The notes under the pieces were generated by a model, which saw only the letters and a program-made list of their open reading frames with translations, searched no databases and was not told the origin of the DNA. A stretch of 64,000 bases of DNA from Streptomyces barringtoniae (GTDB taxonomy: Bacteria; Actinomycetota; Actinomycetes; Streptomycetales; Streptomycetaceae), in the NCBI RefSeq assembly GCF_020819595.1, contig NZ_JAJHNP010000025.1:82821-146820 (forward strand), read 5' to 3'. Positions 45,512 to 53,870 of this stretch are shown piece after piece. A program made the translations under genes and the position numbers. Within the stretch, counting starts at the first letter, position 1. The number at the start of each line of letters is the position of its first letter.

Positions 45512-45739
45512 TCACCGCAGCAGGTAGGGCATGTTGACCGTGACGGCTCCGGTGGGGCAGCGGGCTGCGCAGGGGCCGCAGTACCAGCACTCGTCGACGT
45601 GCATGTACGCCTTGCCGTTGGTCTCGTCGATGGCGAGGGAGTCCAGCGGGCACATGTCCACGCAGAGGGTGCAGCCGTCGATGCACTTCGACTCGTCGAT
45701 GGTCACGGGCACGTCGGCCCGCTGGGGCGCCAAGGGCAT
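45512..45739 (-). CDS. 2[4Fe-4S] ferredoxin, AprB-like
   Basis: A 75-residue ferredoxin. Cys19, 23, 26 and 30 (CIDGCTLCVDMC) and Cys51, 54, 57 and 61 (CWYCGPCAARC) bind two [4Fe-4S] clusters. The first motif has three residues between its first two cysteines, and the phrase KAYMHVDECWYCGPC resembles the beta subunit of adenylylsulfate reductase. It sits between gntR and the binding-protein gene in one operon. It is the likely electron partner of the flavoprotein at 39694. Confidence 0.93.
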   Translation of the reverse strand: MPLAPQRADVPVTIDESKCIDGCTLCVDMCPLDSLAIDETNGKAYMHVDECWYCGPCAARCPTGAVTVNMPYLLR

Positions 45740-45786
45740 GGCTGTCTCCAGGAAACGTGCAGGGAGGGGCAGGTGCGGCGGGGTGT

Positions 45787-46575
45787 CTACGACCGGTGCA
45801 GCAGGCCGCTCATGGTGATCCGGTCGCCGCGGAAACGGATGAACTCCAGGTCGACGGGGCGGCCGTCGGCGAGGTGGGTGAGGCGTTCCAGCATGAGTAC
45901 GGCGGCGCCGCGCGGGGCCTGGAGCACGGCGGCGGAGTGGGCGTCCGCCGTCACCGCCTCCAGGGTGATCTCGGCGTGTCCGAGGGGCTGTCCGGTGATG
46001 GTCTCCAGGAGGCGGAAGACATCGGTGTTCTCAAGGTCGGCGCCGAGCAGGGGGGTGCCGATGTCGAGCGGGACGTAGGTGAGGTCGAGGGAGAGAGGGA
46101 GGCCGTTCAGGCGGCGCAGGCGTTCGATGTAGAGGACGTCGGCGCCGGCGGGGACGTGGAGGCGGTCGGCGACCGGGGCGGGTGCGGGGGCGGGGCCCAT
46201 GGTGCGGACCTCGTTGGTGACGCGACCGTGTTCGCGGAGGGTTTCCGCGAGGCCCATCAGACGGTCGAGCCCGTGCGGGTATTTCCGGGCGACGACCACG
46301 GTGCCGACTCCGGGCAGCCGTTCCACCAGACCCTCGGCCCTGAGGAGGTCCAGGGCCTGGCGAACGGTGTTGCGGGAGGCGCGGTAGTCGGCGGCGAGGG
46401 CGGACTCGTGGGGGAGGGGGCCGTTCTGGAAGGCGCCGGTGAGGATCTGGTGGCGCAGCAGATCGGCGAGCTGCCGGGCCCGGTCCGCGCGCAGCCGACG
46501 ACGCGTGCGGTGGGCGGCGACCGTGGTCGCGGCGCCCTGACCCGCGTGCTCTCGGGGACGGTCGGTGGGTGGCAT
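45787..46575 (-). CDS. GntR family regulator, HutC/UTRA subfamily
   Basis: A 262-residue regulator. The winged helix-turn-helix is at about residues 25-90, with HESALAADYRASRNTVRQAL and LVERLPGVGTVV. A UTRA effector domain follows (LYIERLRRLNGLPLSLDLTYVPLD and AVLMLERLTHLADGRPVDLE). ATG 46575 was taken as start; ATG 46587 adds four residues and lies in the palindrome TACCGATGCGGTA. It precedes the ferredoxin by 47 bases and is the first gene of the flavoprotein/transporter operon, so it is probably its local repressor. Confidence 0.92.
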   Translation of the reverse strand: MPPTDRPREHAGQGAATTVAAHRTRRRLRADRARQLADLLRHQILTGAFQNGPLPHESALAADYRASRNTVRQALDLLRAEGLVERLPGVGTVVVARKYPHGLDRLMGLAETLREHGRVTNEVRTMGPAPAPAPVADRLHVPAGADVLYIERLRRLNGLPLSLDLTYVPLDIGTPLLGADLENTDVFRLLETITGQPLGHAEITLEAVTADAHSAAVLQAPRGAAVLMLERLTHLADGRPVDLEFIRFRGDRITMSGLLHRS

Positions 46576-46586
46576 GGCTGGAACCA

Positions 46587-46599
46587 TACCGATGCGGTA
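46587..46599. promoter_or_regulatory. Inverted repeat at the gntR start, candidate operator
   Basis: TACCG-ATG-CGGTA is a 5-bp inverted repeat 11 bases upstream of the chosen gntR ATG. It has the size of GntR-family operators and is placed for autorepression of the operon. No second copy was seen between gntR and the ferredoxin gene. Confidence 0.45.
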
Positions 46600-46722
46600 G
46601 GGAAAGTCGTGTTGCTGGAGTGTTGCGCCAGGTGAGGGCGCGTTGAATATGCCTCTGACCTGCGGGTTCTCCTCTCCGGGCGGCAACATCTGCCACTCGG
46701 CGCACCGCCCGGGTCAATGCCG

Positions 46723-47661
46723 TCAGGACAGTGCCGTCAGTCCCGGCGCGAACGTGATGAGAAGCGGCAGCAACGGCACCAGAGCGGCCACCGTCGTCGT
46801 CAGGGCCCGGTGCCGGCGCAGCAGCCGTGGCGGCGGCTCCAGCAGCCGGTCCACTCGTTCGCCGAGGAGACGGCGGCTGGAGTCGCAGGACAGGACACCC
46901 CGGTGCTGGTTCAACTCGATCAGCGCGAGGGCCGTGGTGAGGTGGCCGCAGCGCCGGGACGCCGTGTCGTCGGCGGCCAGCTCGACCAGGCGGTGCGTCT
47001 GGTCGCAGAAGTGGGCGAACAGCGGCACGCGCGGGAAGCCCGTGGCGAGTGCGGTGGACAGGTGCAGCAGCCAGTCGTGGTGGGCACGCGCGTGCCCGCG
47101 CTCGTGGGTGAGGACGGCGTCCAGTTGGTGGTCGGTGAGCCGGTGGAGCGCGCCGGTGGTGACGACCAGCTGCGGCGGGTGCCCCGGCATCCACCAGGCG
47201 TCCGGGTACTCGTCCTCCAGTACCAGCATCGGGCCGCGTGCCGCCGGTAGTCCGGCCGGCAGGTCGGGGGCGCGCTCTCGCAGCTGCGCGCGGGCCTGGC
47301 CACGGCTGCGGCGGGCCTCGAAGAGTTCTCGCGCCAGCATCGCCGTCGTCCAGGCGGCCCCGCAGGCCAGCAGCACGGTGAGGGTGGCGGACCACACCGG
47401 CGCCGAGGAGAGGCCGTAGGCGGCGGTGACGGAGGGCGGGGCTGGGGCGAACACGCGGTCGCGGACGGTGTGGAAGACGGCCGCCGTACCCAGGACCAGT
47501 GCGGCCAGGCAGCACAGCAGGACGGTGGCGACCAGACACTGCCACACCCACAGCGCGACCACGGGTTCCCGTTCGGGCCAGGCGGCACGGGTCAGGGCGC
47601 GCGGCGCCGGCAGGGCGGCCGTCAGGGCGACGACGCTCAGCAGGAGCAGGCAGACGGTCAT
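46723..47661 (-). CDS. M56/M48-type membrane zinc metallopeptidase
   Basis: A 312-residue integral membrane protease of the BlaR1/MecR1-like M56 group. Helices lie near residues 1-20, 38-60 and 90-115. The zinc site is LTHERGHARAHHD (HExxH) at about residue 190, with the third ligand probably the Glu in VELAADDTASRR. A last helix precedes the C-terminus. M56 genes in Streptomyces usually follow a BlaI/MecI repressor gene, but none is recognisable here, and the upstream 357 bases hold only a broken-looking frame. Confidence 0.88.
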   Translation of the reverse strand: MTVCLLLLSVVALTAALPAPRALTRAAWPEREPVVALWVWQCLVATVLLCCLAALVLGTAAVFHTVRDRVFAPAPPSVTAAYGLSSAPVWSATLTVLLACGAAWTTAMLARELFEARRSRGQARAQLRERAPDLPAGLPAARGPMLVLEDEYPDAWWMPGHPPQLVVTTGALHRLTDHQLDAVLTHERGHARAHHDWLLHLSTALATGFPRVPLFAHFCDQTHRLVELAADDTASRRCGHLTTALALIELNQHRGVLSCDSSRRLLGERVDRLLEPPPRLLRRHRALTTTVAALVPLLPLLITFAPGLTALS

Positions 47662-48018
47662 GCCGGGGCTCCGGTTCCTCGTCGGAGAGTTGTGCGGGTG
47701 TCATGTGGTGCGGGTGGTGCGGGGCGACGCGCCAAGGGCAGCTCGCGCGGTGCGTGTCCGCGCCCAGTATGACGGTGCGGGGCGGCGGGAGTCAGGTCTC
47801 GGGCAGTGATCCGCTGCGCGCATTCGGCTGCCTGCTCCCGGGCGTGCCCGCTTGCCCGCCCCGCAGGACGGGCAGCCCGACGGCTCCCGGTCCTGCAGGG
47901 CTTGCCGCACCGCCTCCAGGAGTCCAAGTTGCTCGCTGCGGCGGACTTGCCGGTCTCTTGCTACAAGGCGCCGGTCGCCCCGACGCCCCTCGGCCGGCGC
48001 CGCGCGCCCTGGCGTCGC
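47662..48018 (-). other. Gap of 357 bases with a possibly decayed small ORF
   Basis: On the minus strand the frame after the FAH stop reads DRQVRRSEQLGLLEAVRQAL, then QDREPSGCPSCGAGKRA. A neighbouring frame continues HAREQAAECAQRITARDL up to the M56 gene. Joined by one frameshift near 47840 these would make a small helical protein with a CPSC pair. There is no good start, and codon bias is mixed. It may be a decayed gene or chance. No terminator or repeat was seen. Confidence 0.3.
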
Positions 48019-49236
48019 TCAGCCGGCAACGACGCGTCCGCTGACCTCCCCCAGCCCGATCCGGTGCCCGTCCGCGCCGGGGGCCCAGGCCGTCAGGGTC
48101 ACCACGTCGCCGTCCTCCAGGAAGGCCCGCTTGCCCTCCGGGAGTTCCAGGGGGTCGCGGCCGTTCCAGGTCAGCTCCAGCAGTGAGCCGCGCTGGCGCT
48201 CCTCGGGTCCGCTCACCGTGCCCGAGCCGTACAGGTCGCCGGTGCGCAGCGAGGCGCCGTTCACCGTCATGTGGGCGAGCTGCTGGGCCGCGGTCCAGTA
48301 CATCGTGGAGAACGGCGGCTCGGAGACCACATGGCCGTTGATGGCGATGGAGATCCGCATGTCGTAGCCGCCGGGCTCGATGCCCGGCGCGGAGTCGTCC
48401 AGGTAGGGCAGCAGCGGGTGCGTGCGCTCCGGAGGCGCCACGCGCGCGTGCTCCAGCGCTTCCAGCGGAGTGATCCACGCCGACACCGAGGTCGCGAAGG
48501 ACTTGCCGAGGAAGGGGCCGAGGGGGACGTACTCCCAGGCCTGGATGTCCCGCGCGGACCAGTCGTTTAGCAGGCACAGCCCGAAGACGTGCTCGCGGAA
48601 GTCGCCGAGCGCGACCGACCGGCCCAGCTCGGACGGCACGCCCACGACGAAGCCGACCTCGGCCTCGATGTCCAGCCGGATCGACGGGCCGAAGACGGGT
48701 GCCGGGTCCGCGGGGGCCTTGCGCTGCCCGGACGGCCGTACGACGTCCGTGCCGGAGACGACGACCGTGCCGGAGCGGCCGTGGTAACCGATCGGCAGGT
48801 GCTTCCAGTTGGGGGTGAGGGAGTCCTCGGCGTCCGGGCGGAAGATCCGGCCGACGTTGCGGGCGTGGTTCTCCGAGGCGTAGAAGTCGACGTAGTCCGC
48901 CACCTCGAAGGGCAGGTGCAGGGTCACCTCGGACAGCGGGTGGAACAGGGGCTCGACGGCCTCGCGGTGCGCGGGGTCCGTGACCCAGGCCGTGACGGCG
49001 CGCCGTACCTCCGTCCAGGCCGGGCGGCCGGCGGCGAGCAGTGCGTTGAGGGTGGGCCGCGCGAGCAGCGCGTGGTGCGGCGAGCCGAGGGCGGCGGCCG
49101 CGGCGCCCGCGTCGAGGACCTGGTCCCCGAGCCGGACTCCGACCCTCCGCTCCGTGCTGCCGGAGGGCGAGAACACGCCATAGGGAAGGTTGTGCGGGCC
49201 GAAGGGGTCGCCCTCGGGGACGTCGAAGGGGGGCAT
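48019..49236 (-). CDS. fahA: Fumarylacetoacetase
   Basis: A 405-residue enzyme of tyrosine/homogentisate catabolism that cleaves 4-fumarylacetoacetate to fumarate and acetoacetate. Family features are DYVDFYASENHARNVGRIFRPD with metal-binding Asp and catalytic His, LPIGYHGRSGTVV, LDIEAEVGFVVG with metal-binding Glu residues, and LNDWSARDIQAWEYVPLGPF. The ATG at 49236 starts the conserved MPPFDVPEGDPFG with GAGGCAG upstream. No other homogentisate-pathway gene adjoins it. Confidence 0.94.
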   Translation of the reverse strand: MPPFDVPEGDPFGPHNLPYGVFSPSGSTERRVGVRLGDQVLDAGAAAAALGSPHHALLARPTLNALLAAGRPAWTEVRRAVTAWVTDPAHREAVEPLFHPLSEVTLHLPFEVADYVDFYASENHARNVGRIFRPDAEDSLTPNWKHLPIGYHGRSGTVVVSGTDVVRPSGQRKAPADPAPVFGPSIRLDIEAEVGFVVGVPSELGRSVALGDFREHVFGLCLLNDWSARDIQAWEYVPLGPFLGKSFATSVSAWITPLEALEHARVAPPERTHPLLPYLDDSAPGIEPGGYDMRISIAINGHVVSEPPFSTMYWTAAQQLAHMTVNGASLRTGDLYGSGTVSGPEERQRGSLLELTWNGRDPLELPEGKRAFLEDGDVVTLTAWAPGADGHRIGLGEVSGRVVAG

Positions 49237-49508
49237 GGGGTGCTGCCTCACTCTCATCCGGGCCGTGCATGGCGCTCGTTCCATGTGGTCGCGCCACACG
49301 TTACGGCCGTGATGCGTGTCTTGGGCAGAGTCCCCTGCGGCGCCCGTCACAGTGCCCGAAACGTGCGTGTCGCGCCGCCTTCGAAAGGTTGCTCGCACCC
49401 TGCCTAAAGAGTTCGCAATGTCCGAATAGACCTTGTCGGAGGGGGCAATTCCGGCTTAGCGTCCTTTGGGGACACGGACGGGGTGGGTCCGTTCCATTGG
49501 GGGGACAC

Positions 49509-50786
49509 GTGGGGGGACCCGTGGCCGGAGACACCGTCGGTGTGCCGTTCGAGGCGGACCGGGACGTACCAGGACTGATCGTCAAGTTCGGCGATTATCC
49601 GCTGCACCACGGCGGCGTCGGCGCGATCCGCAGCCTGGGCCGGCTCGGCGTGCCCATGTACGCCATCACCGAGGACGCCTACACGCCCGCGGCCTCCTCC
49701 CGCTATCTGAAGAAGGCCTTCGTGTGGCCGACGACCGGTGCGGAGGACCCGGGCCGGCTGGTCGAGGGCCTGCTGCGCATCGGCCGCCGCATCGGCCGCC
49801 CCGCCGTCCTCGTCCCGACCGACGAGGAGGCCGCCGTACTGATCGCCGAGCACCAGGACGAGCTGGCCGGTTCCTTTCTCTTCCCGCGCGTCGACCCCGC
49901 GCTGCCGCGCCGGCTCGCCAGCAAGCAGGGGCTGCACGAACTGTGCCTGGAGCACGGCATCGCGACCCCCGCGTCGGCGTTCCCGGAGTCCTACCAGGAC
50001 GTCGTCGCCTTCGCCGACACGGCCCGCTTCCCGGTGGTGGCCAAGAACCGGGAGGCGTTCGTCCGGCGCAGCAAGCCCGCTGTCAACGGCACCACGAAGA
50101 TCGCCACGCGCGCGGGGTTGCTCTCCCTCGCCCGTGACTGGGGCGAGGAACCCGGCGTGATCCTCCAGGAGTACCTGCCGCGCGAGGAGGCCGAGGACTG
50201 GATCGTGCACGCCTGCTTCGACCAGGACGCGAGCCCCCTCGCGCTGTTCACCGGCGTCAAGGTCCGCTCGTGGCCGCCGCACGCCGGCATGACGGCGAAC
50301 GCGTACGTCGTCGACAACCCGGAACTCACCGACCTCGCCGCACGTTTCATCAAACAGATCGGCTACAGCGGCATCATCGACCTCGACCTGCGCTTCGACC
50401 GGCGCGACGGACAGTACAAGCTCCTCGACTTCAACCCGCGCATGGGCGCCCAGTTCCGGCTGTTCGAGAACGAGTCGGGTGTGGACGTCGTACGCGCCAT
50501 GCATCTGAACCTGACCGGCCGCCCCGTTCCGGAGGGGGAACAGCGCGCCGGCCACCGGTACATCGTGGAGAACATCGACCTGCCCGCCCTCCTCGCCTAC
50601 CGCCGCAGCGGCTATACGACGCCGCACGCTCCGGCGAAGGCGAGCGGGACGGAGCTGGCCTGGCTCGCGGGTGACGACCCGCTGCCCTTCCTCACGATGC
50701 TGGCCCGCTTCGTGCGCCCGGGCGCGAAGCACCTCTATCAGCTGTGGCGGACGAACCGCCGCGGCAGCGGCACCTCCACGAAGTAG
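49509..50786 (+). CDS. ATP-grasp carboxylate-amine ligase-like protein
   Basis: A 425-residue ATP-grasp enzyme. The core spans about residues 100-340: PVVAKNREAFVRRSK (ATP-binding Lys), GVILQEYLPREEAEDWIV and the Mg-binding DFNPRMGAQFRLF near residue 315. ATP-grasp ligases join a carboxylate to an amine through an acyl phosphate, and the nearest recalled type is the D-aspartate ligase group. The GTG at 49509 follows a G-rich stretch; GTG 49521 is an alternative. The flavin oxidoreductase at 50836 follows after 49 bases, suggesting a two-gene unit. Substrates are unknown. Confidence 0.85.
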   Translation: MGGPVAGDTVGVPFEADRDVPGLIVKFGDYPLHHGGVGAIRSLGRLGVPMYAITEDAYTPAASSRYLKKAFVWPTTGAEDPGRLVEGLLRIGRRIGRPAVLVPTDEEAAVLIAEHQDELAGSFLFPRVDPALPRRLASKQGLHELCLEHGIATPASAFPESYQDVVAFADTARFPVVAKNREAFVRRSKPAVNGTTKIATRAGLLSLARDWGEEPGVILQEYLPREEAEDWIVHACFDQDASPLALFTGVKVRSWPPHAGMTANAYVVDNPELTDLAARFIKQIGYSGIIDLDLRFDRRDGQYKLLDFNPRMGAQFRLFENESGVDVVRAMHLNLTGRPVPEGEQRAGHRYIVENIDLPALLAYRRSGYTTPHAPAKASGTELAWLAGDDPLPFLTMLARFVRPGAKHLYQLWRTNRRGSGTSTK

Positions 50787-50835
50787 GCAAAGCCACACAA
50801 AGAGTGGCGTGCACCATGTCCTGGGGAGGGACTTC

Positions 50836-52038
50836 GTGACTCGACCGGTTGCAGTCATCGGGGCCGGGCCGTTCGGCCTGTCCACCGCCGCCCATCTGCG
50901 GGCGCGCGGCATCCCCGTCCGCGTCTTCGGCGACCCCATGGTCAGCTGGCGCGACCACATGCCCGAGGGCATGCTCCTTAAGTCCACGCCCGCCGCCTCG
51001 AACCTCGACTGCCCGCAGCCCGGCCACACCCTCGCCGACTACTGCGACGCGGCCGGTATCCGCCGCCTGGTGGCCGACGAGGACATCATCCCGGTGGAGA
51101 CGTTCACCTCCTACGGCGAGTGGTTCCAGCAGAAACTGGTCCCCGAACTGGAGCAGGTGCGGGTCGTCTCCGTGGACCGCGACAAGAGCGGCGGCTTCGA
51201 GCTGAAGCTGGACTCGGGGGAGACGTTCACCGCGCGCGCCGTCGTCGTCGCCACCGGCCTGTCGGGGCTCGCGCACCTGCCGGCGGAGCTCGCGGGAGCG
51301 GCGGCCGACGGACCGGCGCCCACCGGCCCGGTCTCGCACAGCTCCCAGCACCACGACCTGAGCCGTTTCGCCGGCAAGGAGCTCATCGTGGTCGGCGCCG
51401 GCCAGTCCGCGCTGGAGACGGCGGCGCTCGCCGCCGAGGCGGGGGCACGCGTGCGTGTCGTCGCGCGCGGCCGCGGCCGGGTCGCCTTCGGCGCGCCGCC
51501 CTGGCAGCAGCCCAAGCTGCGCCCCGAGTCGCCGTTCGGCCGCGCCTGGTCGCTGTGGGCGTTCAGCTACTATCCGCACCCCTACCGGTATCTGCCCGAG
51601 GGCACCCGCCACTTCCTGGTCCGCCGGGTCCTCGGTCCGCTCGGCGCCTGGTGGCTGCGAGAGCGCTTCGAGAGCGCCGTGCAGGTGCAGGACGTGGCGC
51701 GGGTGGTGAGCGCGGAGGCTCCGGACGGAAGCCCCGTCCTGACCGTCCGCACCCACGGCGGGCACCTCGAGCGGCTCACCGCCGACCACGTCATCGCCGC
51801 CACCGGCTACCGCGTCGACATCGCGGCCATGGACTTCCTCGGCCACGAGCTGCGCACCAGGCTCGCGGTGAGCCGCGGCACGCCGAAGCTCGGTCCGGGC
51901 TTCGTCTCGTCCGTTCCCGGCCTGTACTTCACCGGTCTGCCGGCGGCGTCGTCGTACGGCCCGGTGATGCGTTTCGTCTGCGGCACGGAGTTCGCCTCGC
52001 CGCGGCTGACGAAACACCTGGCGTCGGCCCACGGCTGA
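50836..52038 (+). CDS. FAD/NAD(P)-binding oxidoreductase, monooxygenase-like
   Basis: A 400-residue flavoprotein with two Rossmann motifs, VAVIGAGPFGLSTAAHL at residue 6 and LIVVGAGQSALETAALAAEAG near residue 185. It has ATG-type strand motifs such as HVIAATGYRVD near residue 320. The layout matches flavin-dependent monooxygenases and N-hydroxylase-like proteins. The GTG start has GGGGAGGG upstream. Coupling to the ATP-grasp gene suggests a shared small-molecule pathway, possibly amide formation plus oxidation, which is an inference. Confidence 0.87.
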   Translation: MTRPVAVIGAGPFGLSTAAHLRARGIPVRVFGDPMVSWRDHMPEGMLLKSTPAASNLDCPQPGHTLADYCDAAGIRRLVADEDIIPVETFTSYGEWFQQKLVPELEQVRVVSVDRDKSGGFELKLDSGETFTARAVVVATGLSGLAHLPAELAGAAADGPAPTGPVSHSSQHHDLSRFAGKELIVVGAGQSALETAALAAEAGARVRVVARGRGRVAFGAPPWQQPKLRPESPFGRAWSLWAFSYYPHPYRYLPEGTRHFLVRRVLGPLGAWWLRERFESAVQVQDVARVVSAEAPDGSPVLTVRTHGGHLERLTADHVIAATGYRVDIAAMDFLGHELRTRLAVSRGTPKLGPGFVSSVPGLYFTGLPAASSYGPVMRFVCGTEFASPRLTKHLASAHG

Positions 52039-52165
52039 AGCCGCCGACCGGGCTGGTCCGCGTCATCAACGAGGGGCCGGGACACCCTACTTGGGGTGGA
52101 CTGGTACGTAAGTGCGCAGGACGACAAGGTGAGTCGGCGGGGCCCGGTATCCGTATTCTCTGATC

Positions 52166-52978
52166 ATGGCAGCCACCCCCGCGTATGCACTGATCGCCAC
52201 CGACCTGGACGGAACGCTGCTGCGCGGCGACGACACGGTCTCCGACCGGTCGCTCGCCGCGCTCGCGCGGGTGGCGCGGGCCGGTGCCCGGCACCTGGTG
52301 GTGACGGGCCGCCCGGCCCCGCGGGTACGGCCGCTACTGGCAAACCTCGGCTGCACGGGGCTCGCGGTGTGCGGGCAGGGCGCACAGGTCTACGACGCCG
52401 GGACCGGCCGCCTGCTGTGGTCGGTCCGGCTGGACCGGGAGCTGGCCGAGACTGCGCTCGGCAAGATCGAGGCCGAGGTGGGGCAGGTGTACGCGGCCGT
52501 CGACCAGGACGGGGTGGACGGGCTCACGCTCATCGAACCCGGCTACCGGATGCCGCACCCGACCCTGCCCGCGGTCCGGGTCGGCCGGCGCGACGACCTG
52601 TGGTGCGCGCCGATCAGCAAGGTCCTGCTGCGCCACGCCGGCCTGTCCGACGACGAGTTGGCGGCCGTCGCGCGCGCGGTGGTGGGCTCGCTGGCCACGG
52701 TCACCATGTCCGGGCCGGGGACCGTGGAGCTCCAGCCGTCCGGGGTGACCAAGGCGACCGGTCTCGCGCTGGGCGCCGAGCGGCTCGGCATCGCGGCGGA
52801 GGAGGCGCTGGCGTTCGGCGACATGCCCAACGACATCCCGATGTTCGACTGGGCCGGACACGGGGTGGCCATGGCCAACGCGCATCCCGAACTCAAGACG
52901 GCGGCCGACGAGATCACCCTGTCGAACGAGGACGACGGCGTCGCCGTCGTCCTCGAAAGACTGTTCCCGACCGACTGA
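52166..52978 (+). CDS. HAD-superfamily phosphatase, Cof type
   Basis: A 270-residue type IIB HAD hydrolase. Motif I ATDLDGTLLRGDD carries the nucleophile Asp. Motif II is VVTGRP, motif III includes the Lys in GVTKATGLALG, and motif IV is AFGDMPNDIPMFDWAG. Such enzymes dephosphorylate sugar phosphates or similar metabolites. The ATG at 52166 is natural for the family. It follows the flavoprotein gene by 127 bases, so co-transcription is uncertain. Confidence 0.93.
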   Translation: MAATPAYALIATDLDGTLLRGDDTVSDRSLAALARVARAGARHLVVTGRPAPRVRPLLANLGCTGLAVCGQGAQVYDAGTGRLLWSVRLDRELAETALGKIEAEVGQVYAAVDQDGVDGLTLIEPGYRMPHPTLPAVRVGRRDDLWCAPISKVLLRHAGLSDDELAAVARAVVGSLATVTMSGPGTVELQPSGVTKATGLALGAERLGIAAEEALAFGDMPNDIPMFDWAGHGVAMANAHPELKTAADEITLSNEDDGVAVVLERLFPTD

Positions 52979-52993
52979 CCGGAACATCAGTAC

Positions 52994-53073
52994 ACGACCG
53001 TCCCCGGTACCGGCCCTCCCTGTCCACGACCGTCCCCGGGGCATGGTCCTCCCGGGCGCACGGCCGTCCCCGG
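52994..53073. repeat. Three spaced 14-bp direct repeats
   Basis: ACGACCGTCCCCGG occurs at 52994-53007 and 53026-53039, and as ACGGCCGTCCCCGG at 53060-53073, at intervals of 32 and 34 bases. They lie in the 181-base gap between the convergent HAD phosphatase and transglycosylase genes. Function is unknown, and a termination or REP-like role is possible. Confidence 0.5.
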
Positions 53074-53159
53074 AAGGAGCGACGGCCGCCCGGCGGATGC
53101 CCCTCCGTCAGGTGTGGGCACACGCCGGACGGCCGATGCCGTGCCGGTCAGCGGAACCG

Positions 53160-53651
53160 TCAGTACGCGCTGAACACGTTGTCGATCGACCCGTACCGGG
53201 CGGCGGCGTAGTTGCAGGCCGCGGTGATGTTGGCGACCGGGTCGTAGGGGTCGAAGGAGGTGCCGGCCACGTGGTACGCGTTGAAGGTCGGGTCGATCAC
53301 CTGGAGCAGGCCCTTGGAGGGGATGCCCGCGGCGGCGTTGGAGTCCCAGAGGTTGATGGCCTTGGGGTTGCCGGAGGACTCCCGCACGATGTTGCGGTGA
53401 ATGCCGTTGTAGGTGCCCGGGATGCCCTTCTGGGCCATGATCGCGAGGGACTCGCGGATCCAGCCGTCGAGGTTGTTCGGGTACCCGGCGAGGGTGGTGG
53501 AGGCCGCCTTGGTGGTCGTGCCGGTGGCCGCGGAGGCGCTGGTGGCGCCGACGAGCGACACAGCGAGGACTGCGGCACCGGTGCCGGCGACGGCGAGGGC
53601 GCGGGCGAGGCGGGTGGTGCGGGTGCGGTGGTGCTGAGCGGCAGCGGGCAT
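53160..53651 (-). CDS. Secreted SLT-type lytic transglycosylase-like protein
   Basis: A 163-residue exported protein. Residues 1-42 are a signal peptide with a twin-Arg-like basic start, a hydrophobic core and cleavage at SASAATG. The rest is a soluble-lytic-transglycosylase fold: the catalytic Glu in NIVRESSGNPKAIN, SKGLLQVIDPTF and NITAACNYAAARYGSID. It cleaves glycan strands of peptidoglycan. A c-di-AMP riboswitch precedes it on the same strand, as is known for actinobacterial cell-wall hydrolases. Confidence 0.93.
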   Translation of the reverse strand: MPAAAQHHRTRTTRLARALAVAGTGAAVLAVSLVGATSASAATGTTTKAASTTLAGYPNNLDGWIRESLAIMAQKGIPGTYNGIHRNIVRESSGNPKAINLWDSNAAAGIPSKGLLQVIDPTFNAYHVAGTSFDPYDPVANITAACNYAAARYGSIDNVFSAY

Positions 53652-53659
53652 GGGGAAGT

Positions 53660-53870
53660 CCTCTCCGGCGCCTGCGAGGTGAGCTGTCGGGTTCGGGCGG
53701 GGAGGTGCCCGGCCGCGCCTTCGTGAGAAGGCATGGCTTCACCCCTAGCCGTCCCGGCGCGGCGTGTGCCGTCCGGTCCGGCGGACTTACCTGGGTCCCC
53801 CGCTCCTGCCGTACGAATGAGTTCGTCGATGGGTTACGCGGGCGGCGGCAGGATTCGGCGTCCGCCCGAC
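53660..53870 (-). ncRNA. Cyclic di-AMP riboswitch (ydaO-yuaA type)
   Basis: Read on the minus strand, the leader shows the hallmark blocks of the actinobacterial ydaO class in order: GCGGGGGACCC (53802-53793), CTAGGGGTGAAGCC (53748-53735) and the 3' block GCCCGAACCCGACAGCTCAC (from 53698). The 5' boundary is approximate. It ends about ten bases before the transglycosylase start. In Streptomyces, c-di-AMP binding reduces expression of such hydrolase genes. Confidence 0.9.
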
